Below, piece by piece: positions 15,821 to 24,957 of a DNA stretch of 64,000 bases. The position numbers were made by a program, and so were the translations under genes. The stretch lies in assembly GCF_044377035.1 (NCBI RefSeq), contig NZ_JBILJW010000019.1:7131-71130 (forward strand), written 5' to 3'. Numbering within the stretch: the stretch's first letter is position 1; the number at the start of each line of letters is the position of its first letter. This stretch comes from Silanimonas sp044377035 (lineage in GTDB: Bacteria > Pseudomonadota > Gammaproteobacteria > Xanthomonadales > Xanthomonadaceae). Below the pieces are notes generated by a model. It saw only the letters and a list, made by a program, of their open reading frames with translations, did no database searches and had not been told where the DNA came from.

Positions 15821-17674
15821 TCAGTCGGAATCCACGAACCGCCGCGCCCAAAGCTCCAGCACCAGCACCTGCCACAGCGGCTCGGCGTGGTCGGCGCGGC
15901 CCGCGCGATGCTCGGCGAGCAGGCCATCGACGACGGCGGGCTGCACCCAACCGCGCTCGCGGAACGCGCGGCTGGCGAACACATCGCCCGCCATCGCGCC
16001 GAGCCGGGTGCGGAACCATTCCGGTAGGGGAATCGCGAAGCCCTGCTTCGGCTTGTCCAGCACGTCGGACGGCAGCCAGCGCCGCGCGACTTCGCGCAAC
16101 ACGTGCTTGCCTCGGCCACCGCGCACGCGCAGGTGGGCCGGAAGCCGCACCGCGAACTCGACGACCCGATGGTCGAGGAGCGGCGCCCGGCCCTCGATCG
16201 AGGCCGCCATCGTCATGCGATCGAGCTTCACGAGGATGTCGTCCAGCAGGTAGCTGCGGATGTCGGCGTCGACGATGCGGTCGATCATCGGCCGGGTGTC
16301 GCCAGCCGGGAACAGCGGATGCAGCGAGGCGTAGCCCTCCGCACCGGCGGGGCCCAGCAGCGCCAGCATCTGGTCCGGCCGCGAGAGCGCCACGCCGCTC
16401 AGGTAACTGTCGGGGAAGCGCTCGCCGAGGCGCTGACCGACCCGACGCAGGCGCTGGCCGAACAGGCCGGGCACCACGGCGCCGGCAGCGCGGAGCCCGA
16501 GCGCCGCGGCACCGCGCAGCGGACCGAGGCGTTCAAGAGCGAGGAACTTCAGGTAGCGCTCGTAGCCGGCGAAGGCTTCGTCGCCGCCGTCGCCCGAGAG
16601 CACCATCTTCACGTGCGGGCGCGCGAGTTCGGAGACGAGGAAGGTCGGCAGCGCCGAGGAATCCGCGAACGGCTCGTCGAGGTGCCAGACCAGCGTCTCG
16701 ATCAGCTCGGTGGCTTCGGGTTCAACCACCAGTTCATGGTGATCGGTGCCGAGGAGGTCGGCCACGCGCTTCGCACCACTCAACTCGCTGTAGCGGGCTT
16801 CCTTGAAGCCGATCGAGAAGGTCTTGACCGGCTGCGTCATCCGCTGCGCCATCAAGGCGACGACGACGCTCGAATCCAATCCGCCACTGAGGAAGGCGCC
16901 GAACGGCACGTCGGCGACAAGTCGATCGTCGACCGCTGCCTGCAAGCGCTCGTGCAACTGCTCCACGGCCTCGGCTTCGCTGCCATTGAAGGTCGGCGAA
17001 AAATCGAGGGCCCAGTAGCGTTCCTCGCGCAGGCGGCCATCGCGCCAGACGGCGTAGTGGCCAGCGGGCAGTTTGCGGACATCGCGGAAGATGGAGTGCG
17101 GGCTCGGCACATAGCCGAAGGCGAAATAGCCCGGCAGCACGCCGGCATCCACCTCGCGGCGGAAGCCCGGAAGTGCCAGCAGCGACTTCAGTTCGCTGGC
17201 GAAGCCGATACCGTCGGGGCCATCCCACAGGAACAGCGGCTTCTTGCCCAGCCGGTCGCGGGCTAGCAACAGCTGGCTGCGGGCGCGGTCCCACAGCGCG
17301 AAGGCGAACATGCCCTCCAAACGCGCGACGGCGGCTTCGCCCCAGGCCTCGTAGGCGACGAGGATGACTTCCGAATCCGAATCGGTGCGGAACCGGTGGC
17401 CCAGCGCCTGCAGTTCGGCGCGCAAGCGGCGGAAGTTGTAGATCTCGCCGTTGAACACAAGCACGCGCTGGCCGTCGGCGCTGGTCATCGGCTGGTGGCC
17501 GCCACCGAGATCGATGATGGCGAGGCGACGCATGCCGAGCAGCACGGCGTCCTCGCGATGCACGCCGCCGTCGTCCGGTCCGCGATGCACGATCGCGGCG
17601 TTCATGGCTTCACCGATGCGCGCATCGGGTGCTGTGCGCCCCGGTGCCGCGGCGAATCCGACAATGCCGCACAT
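15821..17674 (-). CDS. Asparagine synthase (glutamine-hydrolysing) family amidotransferase, XrtA-system type
   Basis: A 617-residue two-domain amidotransferase. The mature N-terminal nucleophile Cys2 is present (MCGIVGF), with NGEIYN and RTDSDSE for the glutaminase domain. The synthetase domain has the PP-loop SGGLDSS at 263-269. Both halves look active. In exosortase-A-associated clusters such proteins amidate a sugar or polymer component rather than aspartate, and that role is more likely here given the glycosyltransferase neighbours. It overlaps the preceding glycosyltransferase stop by 1 nt. Confidence 0.88.
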   Translation of the reverse strand: MCGIVGFAAAPGRTAPDARIGEAMNAAIVHRGPDDGGVHREDAVLLGMRRLAIIDLGGGHQPMTSADGQRVLVFNGEIYNFRRLRAELQALGHRFRTDSDSEVILVAYEAWGEAAVARLEGMFAFALWDRARSQLLLARDRLGKKPLFLWDGPDGIGFASELKSLLALPGFRREVDAGVLPGYFAFGYVPSPHSIFRDVRKLPAGHYAVWRDGRLREERYWALDFSPTFNGSEAEAVEQLHERLQAAVDDRLVADVPFGAFLSGGLDSSVVVALMAQRMTQPVKTFSIGFKEARYSELSGAKRVADLLGTDHHELVVEPEATELIETLVWHLDEPFADSSALPTFLVSELARPHVKMVLSGDGGDEAFAGYERYLKFLALERLGPLRGAAALGLRAAGAVVPGLFGQRLRRVGQRLGERFPDSYLSGVALSRPDQMLALLGPAGAEGYASLHPLFPAGDTRPMIDRIVDADIRSYLLDDILVKLDRMTMAASIEGRAPLLDHRVVEFAVRLPAHLRVRGGRGKHVLREVARRWLPSDVLDKPKQGFAIPLPEWFRTRLGAMAGDVFASRAFRERGWVQPAVVDGLLAEHRAGRADHAEPLWQVLVLELWARRFVDSD

Positions 17675-18798
17675 CAGGCCGTCTCCCCGGTGTAGAGGGG
17701 CATCAGTTGGGCGATGACGGCCGGCACGGAGGCCTTGGCGAGTACATCCGCCCGCGCGGCGGCGCCCATGGAACGGCGCGCCTCGGGCGTGAGGTCCATC
17801 GCTTCGCCAAGCGCAGCGGCCAGTCCGTCCACGTCGTCGACGTCACACAGCCAGCCGTTGCGCTGCGGGATTACAAGATCCTCGCTGCCGCTGATGCGGG
17901 TGGCGATCACCGGCAGGCCGGCGGCCATGTACTCGAGCAGGGTGTTCGAGAGGCCCTCGAAACGCGAGGGCAGGATGCCGACGTCGGCGCTCGCGAGTTC
18001 GCGCTCCACCGCGTCGCTCGGTCCGGGGAGATCGACGCTGTCGACCACGCCGAGCGAGCTGGCCAGCGCACGCAGCGCGCCATCCTCCCCACCGCCGCCC
18101 ACCAGTCGCAAGCGCCATCCGGCGCGGCGCGCCTGGGCCCAGGCGCGGAGGAGGCTGTCGAGGCCCTTCTCGGGCACCAGTCGGCCGACGAACACGATGG
18201 TCGGCGGGGTGTTGCCCGCATCGGGCCGGGTGATGCCTTCGAAGCGCGCGGTCTTGACGCCGTTGGGCAGCCAATGGATGCGCGCCGGATCGAAGCCCAC
18301 CGCCTGCAGGTCGCGAGAGATGCGCGTGCTGATGGCCTGCACGGCCGTGGCCTGCCGCAGCATCCGCCGCGCCAAGGACGCGCCGGGGCCGCCATGCGGG
18401 CGGAGGCAGCCTTTCTCCTGTTCCCACCAGCCGGAGAACTTCACCACCACCGGCTTGCCAAGCAGGCGCCCCATCACGCTGGCCACGGCGCCCATGTTGT
18501 GGGCGATGTGTACGTGGATGGCGTCGTAGCGGTGGCGCCACGCGAAGAGCAGCCACGCCAAGCGGACCATCAACAGCAGGGAACCGATCCAGCGGAGGGG
18601 CGGATAGCCTACGCGCCAGACGTCGAGACCACCGTGGCGCGAGGCGCCGGACTTTTGCGAACCGTCGACGCGGGGGACGACGATCGTGACGGAATGGCCG
18701 AGGGCGACGAGCGCCTGCGACAGCGTTTCCACCTGGCGCTCGGCACCGCCCATGGCCGGGAACTGCCCTTCCAGCAGCATCAGGATCGACAGGCTCAC
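17674..18798 (-). CDS. Glycosyltransferase family 4
   Basis: A 374-residue GT-B fold enzyme. The N-terminal nucleotide-free domain begins MSLSILMLLEGQFPAMGGAERQVETLS. The C-terminal donor-binding domain contains VFVGRLVPEKGLDSLL and the E-x7-E-like SRFEGLSNTLLEYMAAGLPV. It transfers a sugar from a nucleotide donor to the lipid-linked repeat unit in the cytoplasm. Donor and linkage cannot be read from sequence. Coupled by 4-nt and 1-nt overlaps to its neighbours. Confidence 0.9.
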   Translation of the reverse strand: MSLSILMLLEGQFPAMGGAERQVETLSQALVALGHSVTIVVPRVDGSQKSGASRHGGLDVWRVGYPPLRWIGSLLLMVRLAWLLFAWRHRYDAIHVHIAHNMGAVASVMGRLLGKPVVVKFSGWWEQEKGCLRPHGGPGASLARRMLRQATAVQAISTRISRDLQAVGFDPARIHWLPNGVKTARFEGITRPDAGNTPPTIVFVGRLVPEKGLDSLLRAWAQARRAGWRLRLVGGGGEDGALRALASSLGVVDSVDLPGPSDAVERELASADVGILPSRFEGLSNTLLEYMAAGLPVIATRISGSEDLVIPQRNGWLCDVDDVDGLAAALGEAMDLTPEARRSMGAAARADVLAKASVPAVIAQLMPLYTGETA

Positions 18799-20645
18799 GG
18801 CCGGTCGCCTTCGAGGTTATTGCGCACCCACAGCTCCAGCACGGCGAGGGACCACAGGTGGGCGGAGTAGTCCCAGCCTCCGGCCTGATGGCGGTTGAAC
18901 AGGTCGGCGACGTATGCCGGCTCGAACCAGCCGCGCTGGCGGGTACGCTCGGAAAGCAGCAGGTCGCGGAGCCATTCGCGGAATTGCGGACGATCGCGCA
19001 TCCACACGCTGATGGGCAACCCAAAGCCCTGTTTCGGCTTCTTGAGGATGGCATCGGGGAGGATGCCCACCGTGGCCTGCTTGAACAGACGGCGCTTCTC
19101 GGTGCCGCTGACCTTCCAGTGCGCCTTGAGCCGGCCGGTGTAGGCCACGAGATCGGCATCGAGGTAGGGGAAGCGCACGGTGACGCCGGCGTGCCGGGCC
19201 GCGCCGTCCACCTTGACGAGGTCGTTCTGCGCGATCGCCAGCTCGAGGTCGAGAGCCATCAAGCGATGCAGTTCGCTGCGGGCGTCGCAGCCCGCGTACA
19301 TCCCGCGCAGCAGCTGCAGCGAAAGATCGGCCGTCACCGAAGAGCGGAAGGACGCCGTCAGCAGTTCGTCGAAGCACTCCGAAGCGAACGCGTCGTCCGT
19401 GTAGAACCGGTCCGGGTTTGGCAAGCTGCTGCGACGGGCGAAGTTGTCGATGCGGTTGAGGAAGCGGTTCGACCCGCCTCCGACGGTGCGCCCGATCACG
19501 CGGCCCAGCGCCTTCACCGCGCCCGGCAGCTCGAACCAGCGCTGCATGATCATGTCCTTCGCGTAACGCTCGTTGCCGCCGAAGATCTCGTCGCCGCCGT
19601 CGCCGGCCACGAGGATCGATCGCCCGTCTGCCGCTGCCATCGCTGCGCAGGCCAGCGTCGGAACCGCCGACGCGTTGCCGAAGGGCTGGTCGAACAACTC
19701 CGGAAGGTGCGGCAGGACCGCCAGCGTCTCGGCTTCGTCGATGCTGCCGAAATGCCCTTGCGCCCCACAGGCCGAGGCGGCGATGCGGGCGAACTCCAGT
19801 TCGTCGAAACCAGCCTCGGCGAAACCGATGGAGAAGCTGTGCACGGCCTCGCCGGGGACCTGCCGCGCGAGCACCGTGGTGATGCTCGAGCTGTCGGTGC
19901 CGCCGCTGAGGAAGGTGCCCCAGCGCGTTCCCGTGGCGGGCCGGCAACGCTGCACGGCCGCGACCAGCCGCTCGCGCAGGCCGGCGGCGAGCGTCGTCGC
20001 GTCACCGTCGAGATCCTCGGCATACGTCGGACGCCACCAGCGCTCCACGCGCCCCTGCCCTGCCCGCCAGCGCAGCAAACTGGCCGGCGGAAGCCGCTGC
20101 ACGTCGGCGACGATGGTGAGCGGCGCCGGGATGCAGGCGAAATTGAGGAAATGGAACACCGCCGCCGGGTCGGCGCGGCGCGCCACCCACGGCGCGCGCA
20201 ACAGCGGCTTCAGGTGCGAGGCCAGCAGCAGCTGGTCGCCCTTCGCCGTGTGGAACAGCGGCACGGTGCCGAAGTGATCGACCACGGCGCACCACTCACC
20301 GGACGCACGATCGTGGCGGACGAAGGCGAAGCGCCCGCGCCAGTCCATCCACGGCCGGAGATCAACGCCCTGCAGGGCGTCGTCGGCCCGGCCAACCAGC
20401 AAGTCGAAGACACCGACGACCGTGATGTCCCCGTCCTGCAATACCCGCACGCGGCCTTCGCCAAAACCGTGGACGGCCCCGGCGCCTTCGAGCGAAGCCA
20501 TGCCGCAAGCCACGGCCTCCACGCCGGCGCCCTGCCCCACCAGCCAACGGGCGACCGTCGGACCCGGCGCGACGCGAACGTCGAGAACGCCGTTCAGCGC
20601 CTGGGTCGGCGCATCGGCCGTCGCCGCCAGCGACGACGCGCTCAT
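18795..20645 (-). CDS. Asparagine-synthase-like protein lacking the glutaminase cysteine
   Basis: A 616-residue relative of AsnB. The synthetase domain is intact, with the PP-loop SGGTDSSS at 247-254, GDGGDEIFGGNERY and KKPKQGFGLP. The N-terminal domain is divergent: it starts MSASSLAATADAPTQ with no Cys2 and lacks the glutamine-binding NGEIYN motif, although a globular remnant is clear (GRFAFVRHD, FHTAKGDQLLLASH). It therefore probably uses free ammonia or another amine, or performs an ATP-dependent adenylation/ligation as beta-lactam-synthetase-type relatives do. The ATG at 20645 overlaps the previous stop by 4 nt. Confidence 0.86.
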   Translation of the reverse strand: MSASSLAATADAPTQALNGVLDVRVAPGPTVARWLVGQGAGVEAVACGMASLEGAGAVHGFGEGRVRVLQDGDITVVGVFDLLVGRADDALQGVDLRPWMDWRGRFAFVRHDRASGEWCAVVDHFGTVPLFHTAKGDQLLLASHLKPLLRAPWVARRADPAAVFHFLNFACIPAPLTIVADVQRLPPASLLRWRAGQGRVERWWRPTYAEDLDGDATTLAAGLRERLVAAVQRCRPATGTRWGTFLSGGTDSSSITTVLARQVPGEAVHSFSIGFAEAGFDELEFARIAASACGAQGHFGSIDEAETLAVLPHLPELFDQPFGNASAVPTLACAAMAAADGRSILVAGDGGDEIFGGNERYAKDMIMQRWFELPGAVKALGRVIGRTVGGGSNRFLNRIDNFARRSSLPNPDRFYTDDAFASECFDELLTASFRSSVTADLSLQLLRGMYAGCDARSELHRLMALDLELAIAQNDLVKVDGAARHAGVTVRFPYLDADLVAYTGRLKAHWKVSGTEKRRLFKQATVGILPDAILKKPKQGFGLPISVWMRDRPQFREWLRDLLLSERTRQRGWFEPAYVADLFNRHQAGGWDYSAHLWSLAVLELWVRNNLEGDRP

Positions 20646-21766
20646 GCCGCCACCTTCCCGCCGACGATGCAACGGTCGTAGATGCTCGCGGTGTGCTCCA
20701 CCATGGCGCCCAAGGTGAAACGTGCCTCCGCCTGAGCGCGCGCCGCGGCGGCGAGGCGCCGCCGCTCCTCGGCGTCGCCCGCCAACGCCGCGATCGTCGC
20801 CGCGAGCGCCGCGACGTCATCGCTTGGCAGCAGCCTTCCCGTGACGCGATCGTCGATCAGTTCCGGGCTACCGCCCACGGCGGTGGCGATCACCGGCAGG
20901 CCACTGGCCATGGCTTCGAGCAGCACGTTGGAAAGGCCCTCTTCGCGGGACGGCAGCACCAGCAGGTCGGCGGCGTGCATCAGGCGACGGATGTCGCTAC
21001 GTTCGCCGAGCAGGCGCACGACCTCGCCGAGCCCGTGCCGCGCGATCTCCGCCTCGACGCGGCCGCGCTCCGGGCCCTCGCCCGCCAGCCACACCCGAGG
21101 GCGTCGCGACGGTGCCATCCGGGCGACGGCGTCGATCAGCAGCGGAAGGTTTTTCTCCGGCACCAGACGACCGACGAAGAGCAGCAGCGTGTCGTCATGG
21201 GGCAGGCCGAGGTCGCGCCTGGCCGTGGCGCGGTCCGTCGCGTCGGGCAGCGGCGGGAGGTCGAGACCATTCGGAACGATGTCGATGCCCTGCAGGGGCA
21301 CCGCGCAGCGGCGGGCCACCAACTCGGCGCCCGCCCGCGTGTTGGAGATCACCGCCGACGAGCCTTGCACGATCCAGCGCTTGGCGCGCCAGTGCCAGTC
21401 CGGGCCCGTCAGGCCAAGGCCGCGCACCGAACTGACGAGCCGCAGGCCCGGCACGAAGGGCAGCACCAGGCGCACCCAGAGCTCCGCCGTGATCGAGAAC
21501 GCATGCACGACATCGAAGCGACCCGCGCGAAGGAAGCGCTGCAGGCGCAGGACGAAGGCCGGATCGATGGCGCCGCGCTTGTCGATGCGATGCACCGGCA
21601 CGCCATCGCTCTCGAGGGCGTCGACGAGGTGGGAGCGCTCGCGGAAATACAGCAGCTCGGCATGGCGGCCACGGGCGTGCAAACCGCGCAGCAGGTGCAC
21701 GATCTGACGCTGGCTACCGCCCACTTCCATTTCGTCGGTGACGACCAGCACCCGCTCAGCGCGCAT
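20642..21766 (-). CDS. Glycosyltransferase family 4
   Basis: A 374-residue GT-B enzyme. N-terminal VLVVTDEMEVGGSQRQIVHLL binds the acceptor side. The C-terminal domain has LLFVGRLVPEKNLPLLIDAV and PSREEGLSNVLLEAMASG, the donor-phosphate and E-x7-E regions. It is cytoplasmic or peripheral and builds the repeat unit. The ATG at 21766 lies inside the end of the upstream glycosyltransferase gene (11-nt overlap), implying translational coupling. Confidence 0.9.
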   Translation of the reverse strand: MRAERVLVVTDEMEVGGSQRQIVHLLRGLHARGRHAELLYFRERSHLVDALESDGVPVHRIDKRGAIDPAFVLRLQRFLRAGRFDVVHAFSITAELWVRLVLPFVPGLRLVSSVRGLGLTGPDWHWRAKRWIVQGSSAVISNTRAGAELVARRCAVPLQGIDIVPNGLDLPPLPDATDRATARRDLGLPHDDTLLLFVGRLVPEKNLPLLIDAVARMAPSRRPRVWLAGEGPERGRVEAEIARHGLGEVVRLLGERSDIRRLMHAADLLVLPSREEGLSNVLLEAMASGLPVIATAVGGSPELIDDRVTGRLLPSDDVAALAATIAALAGDAEERRRLAAAARAQAEARFTLGAMVEHTASIYDRCIVGGKVAA

Positions 21767-23018
21767 GGACGAGCCCCTCCGGGGCGACGCAGCGGACGCC
21801 GATCTGCGCCAACAGCCGGTCGGCTTCGTGGCGGGCGTCGAACTCGGCGGCAACGAGCGCACGCGCGGCAAGGCCGAGGCGATGGCGCAGCGCCTCGTCA
21901 CCGAGCAGGCGCTGCAGGGCGTCCGCCAGCGCGCGGGCGTCCCCCGGAGGCACGACGAGGCCGTTGCGCTCGTGGTGCACCAGCTCCGGGATGCCCGAGA
22001 CTTGGGTGCTCACGACCGCCCCGGCGGTCGCCATGGCTTCCATCAGCGCCACCGGGATGCCGTCCTGGTTGCCTTCCGGCGTGGTGACGCTCGGCATCAC
22101 AAACACGGTGGCGTCGTTGAGCGCCGCGCGCACGGCCTCCTGCGGCTTGGCGCCGACGAGCGCCACGCGGTCGGCGACGTCTTCTGCGGCGATCTGCGCC
22201 TCCAGCTCGCGACGCTGCGGGCCTTCGCCGATGACAGTGCAGCGGAAACGGACGCCGCGGCGCTTCAGCAGCCCCAGCGCCGGGATCAGCGTGTCGAAGC
22301 CCTTGATCGGGTCCAGCCGGCCGACCGTGACGAGATGGTCGTCGGCGCGGGCGTCGAGGTTCTCCGGGAGTTCGGCGAAATCGACACCGCAATGCACGAC
22401 CTGTAGGCGCTCGCCGAGCTGTTCGGCGCCCCAGCGGGCAAGGAAGCGCACGTTGTAGCGGGAAATCGTCACGGCCAACGCGGCATCGGCAAGCTTCGGT
22501 GCGACCAGCTGGTCCTCGACGAAGATGTCGTGCGCGTGCGCAGTGAAGGAGAACGGCACGCCGGTCAGCTTCGAGAGGGCCCACGCCACGGTCGACGGGT
22601 ACGTGGCCCAGTGCGCATGCAGCCACTGCGGGTCGAACCGGCGGATGGCCGGCAGCGCCGCGAGGCCACGCCAAACCGCGATGGCGCTCTTGCCGAGGGC
22701 GGCGGGCTGTTTCCACAGGCCCAGCAGCAATTGCGCGGCCACCACGAGCACGCCGATCGGGTGGCGAAGCACCTCGAGTAAAACGGTCGGCAGCTCGGCC
22801 AGCGGGTGGCGCGGGCCGATGACCCGGTCCATCAGGGCTCCGGCGCGCTTCTGCACCAGAGTCTCCGACGGTGGCTTCAGGGACAGGATGCGGACGTCGA
22901 CGCCGCGCTCCACGAAGCGCTCGATCTCGCGGACGATGAAGGTCTCGGACCAGCAGGGAAACAGCGACACGAGATAGAGGACGCGGTCGGGCGTCGGCGT
23001 GGAGCGACTCACGGTCAT
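21756..23018 (-). CDS. Glycosyltransferase family 4
   Basis: A 420-residue GT-B enzyme. It starts TPDRVLYLVSLFPCWSETFI, a motif common in colanic-acid-type transferases (WcaL/AmsK-like), and has FTAHAHDIF near the middle. The C-terminal donor domain reads LVTVGRLDPIKGFDTLIPAL, followed by PEGNQDGIPVALMEAMATAG. It probably adds one sugar of the repeat unit. The start at 23018 overlaps the GT2 stop by 4 nt. Confidence 0.89.
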   Translation of the reverse strand: MTVSRSTPTPDRVLYLVSLFPCWSETFIVREIERFVERGVDVRILSLKPPSETLVQKRAGALMDRVIGPRHPLAELPTVLLEVLRHPIGVLVVAAQLLLGLWKQPAALGKSAIAVWRGLAALPAIRRFDPQWLHAHWATYPSTVAWALSKLTGVPFSFTAHAHDIFVEDQLVAPKLADAALAVTISRYNVRFLARWGAEQLGERLQVVHCGVDFAELPENLDARADDHLVTVGRLDPIKGFDTLIPALGLLKRRGVRFRCTVIGEGPQRRELEAQIAAEDVADRVALVGAKPQEAVRAALNDATVFVMPSVTTPEGNQDGIPVALMEAMATAGAVVSTQVSGIPELVHHERNGLVVPPGDARALADALQRLLGDEALRHRLGLAARALVAAEFDARHEADRLLAQIGVRCVAPEGLVHAR

Positions 23019-24178
23019 GGGGGGCTCGGGGGGATGACGGACGGCGCCGCGGCCCAGAGATGGGCGTCGCGGCTGCGAAGAAAATCGATGAAGCCCAGCA
23101 CGGCGTAGGCGTTCATTTCGAGGAAGGCGGAGGCGAGCTTCACCGGAAGAAGCGCCCGCAACGCCGGCCACCGGAAACCAGCCAGAGCGAGGGCGTAAGC
23201 GGCGCACTGCGCGGCGAACAGCGCCATCGCCAGGGTGCCCTGCCCCAGCAGCGCCGCGTTCGCGACGAAGGCACCGAGCAGGAACAGCGGAGCGACAAGG
23301 CGCAGCAGCTTGTGGTGGATGAAGCGCCACGCCAGCGGATGCCGGCCCGGGATCGTGATGGCGGGCCAACGCGCCAGAAGTTGCCAGTTGCCGGAAAGCG
23401 TACGGCGCTTGCGCCCGGATTCAACCGCGGCACTGGCGGAGGCCCGATCGAAGGCGACGGCCGTGGGCTCGAGGCCGATCCGCCCACCGTTTGCGGCGAT
23501 GCGCATCGGCACCCAGACATCGTCGAGCACCAATCCCGGCGGCGGCACCGGCATATCCTGCCGGCGAACGGCATACAGCGCACCGCTCACGCCGACCACC
23601 GAGCCGGTGGCGGCTTCGGCTCGGCGGATCGCGGTTTCGTACTTCCAATAGGCATCGACCGCCTGCGCATAGCCGCCGGCATCCTCGAGACGGAGCTGCC
23701 CGCTGACCGCAGCGAGTTCGCCACTGGCCAAGGCATCGCAGAGCGCCTGCACGCTGCCCGGCGCCAACCGCTGGCGCACGTCGGTGAACAGCAGGACGTC
23801 GCCGCGGGCGCGGGCGATCGCATCGGCGAGGCAGGCGGTCTTGCCGCGACGCACCGCGGCATCGATGGCCACCAAGCGATCACCGGCCCGCTCGCGCAGG
23901 CGGGCACCGGTGCCATCGGTGGAGCCATCGGACACCACGACGAGGTCCAGCCGATCTGCCGGATAGTCATGGGCCAGCAGGCCGTCGATCTTGGCGTCGA
24001 CGTGGGCCACGCCGTTATGCACGGCCATGCAGACGGTGACGTGCGGTTGCCATGAGCGCGGGGTCACCGGCCGCGGCCGCAGGCGTGCAAGAGCCAGCAA
24101 CCAGGCCGGGTAGCCGACATAGGTCCAGCCCAGCACCGCGAGGCAGAGCCCCAGCGTCGTCCAAGCGGCGAGAATCAC
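23015..24178 (-). CDS. Glycosyltransferase family 2, membrane-associated
   Basis: A 387-residue GT-A enzyme. One N-terminal membrane helix is followed by the GT2 catalytic domain (VTVCMAVHNGVAHVDAKI, VVVSDGSTDGTGARL, the DxD-like LLFTDVRQ, and LVLDDVWVPMR). Three or four C-terminal hydrophobic segments then follow. I place the start at a GTG (24178) that overlaps the deacetylase stop codon as GTGA; this gives the expected N-terminal helix, while upstream sequence is the deacetylase gene in another frame. It acts at the inner membrane. Confidence 0.86.
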   Translation of the reverse strand: MILAAWTTLGLCLAVLGWTYVGYPAWLLALARLRPRPVTPRSWQPHVTVCMAVHNGVAHVDAKIDGLLAHDYPADRLDLVVVSDGSTDGTGARLRERAGDRLVAIDAAVRRGKTACLADAIARARGDVLLFTDVRQRLAPGSVQALCDALASGELAAVSGQLRLEDAGGYAQAVDAYWKYETAIRRAEAATGSVVGVSGALYAVRRQDMPVPPPGLVLDDVWVPMRIAANGGRIGLEPTAVAFDRASASAAVESGRKRRTLSGNWQLLARWPAITIPGRHPLAWRFIHHKLLRLVAPLFLLGAFVANAALLGQGTLAMALFAAQCAAYALALAGFRWPALRALLPVKLASAFLEMNAYAVLGFIDFLRSRDAHLWAAAPSVIPPSPP

Positions 24179-24957
24179 GCCGTCGCTCCCAGCGCCCGGC
24201 CGCGCCAACGCTCGTAACGCTCGTCGCCCAGCACCGCTTTCGCGGTGGCGAGAACCCGATGCCGCATCCGCAGACGACGCAACGCGGCCGGGCCACCCGT
24301 GGCCCAGGCCGAGACGGTGTCCACCGCATGCCCCGCGGTCACGGCAACGCGCGGCAGCGGGCGGGAGAGATCGCGCTCGGCGACCAGTCCCGGCGTCGAA
24401 TCCAGCACCGCGCGGTACCCGAGGGAACGCGCCAGCGGCACCAGGCCCCGCGGCACGCGCCCGCCGGGCGGAGCCAGCAAGGTCACGGGTTGGCCGAGGC
24501 CCTGCTCGAGCTGATCCTTGGAGACGCGCAGCTCCTCGCGCAGCGCCGCCACGTCGAGGTGCGTGAAGTAGGCGTGCGTGTGTCCGTGCGACTGCAGGCT
24601 CATGCCGGCGGCCGCCATCTGACGCAGTTCGGCCCACCCCATGAATCCCGGTCGCCCGACCCTCGCCGGCGTGATGAAGAAATCGGCCTTCAGGCCGCGC
24701 TCGGCCAGCAGCGGCAGGGCCTCGAGCGCATTGCTGGCGTCGCCGTCGTCGAAGGTCAGCCAGACTGGTCGCGGCGAGGTGGTGTCATCGAGCAGGTCGC
24801 GCGCCGCTCCCAGCGTGCAGCCTGCGGCACGCAGGGCATCCAGCATCGCGGCGAAGCGCGCGGCATCGACCGTGTAATGCGCGTCCGCCGCATAGCCGAC
24901 GGCCCGCGAATGCGGGCCATCGACACCATGGAACATCAGGGCGAGCGCCGGAGGCAT
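24175..24957 (-). CDS. Polysaccharide deacetylase family protein
   Basis: A 260-residue NodB-type enzyme. Metal/catalytic motifs are visible: VWLTFDDGDAS (motif 1, the Asp pair) and QSHGHTHAYF (motif 2 histidines), then PPGGRVPRGLVPLARSLGY (motif 3). There is no signal peptide, so it probably acts on cytoplasmic precursors or is exported without a classical signal. It would remove N- or O-acetyl groups from the sugar units. The ATG at 24957 overlaps the previous stop by 1 nt. Confidence 0.87.
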   Translation of the reverse strand: MPPALALMFHGVDGPHSRAVGYAADAHYTVDAARFAAMLDALRAAGCTLGAARDLLDDTTSPRPVWLTFDDGDASNALEALPLLAERGLKADFFITPARVGRPGFMGWAELRQMAAAGMSLQSHGHTHAYFTHLDVAALREELRVSKDQLEQGLGQPVTLLAPPGGRVPRGLVPLARSLGYRAVLDSTPGLVAERDLSRPLPRVAVTAGHAVDTVSAWATGGPAALRRLRMRHRVLATAKAVLGDERYERWRGRALGATA

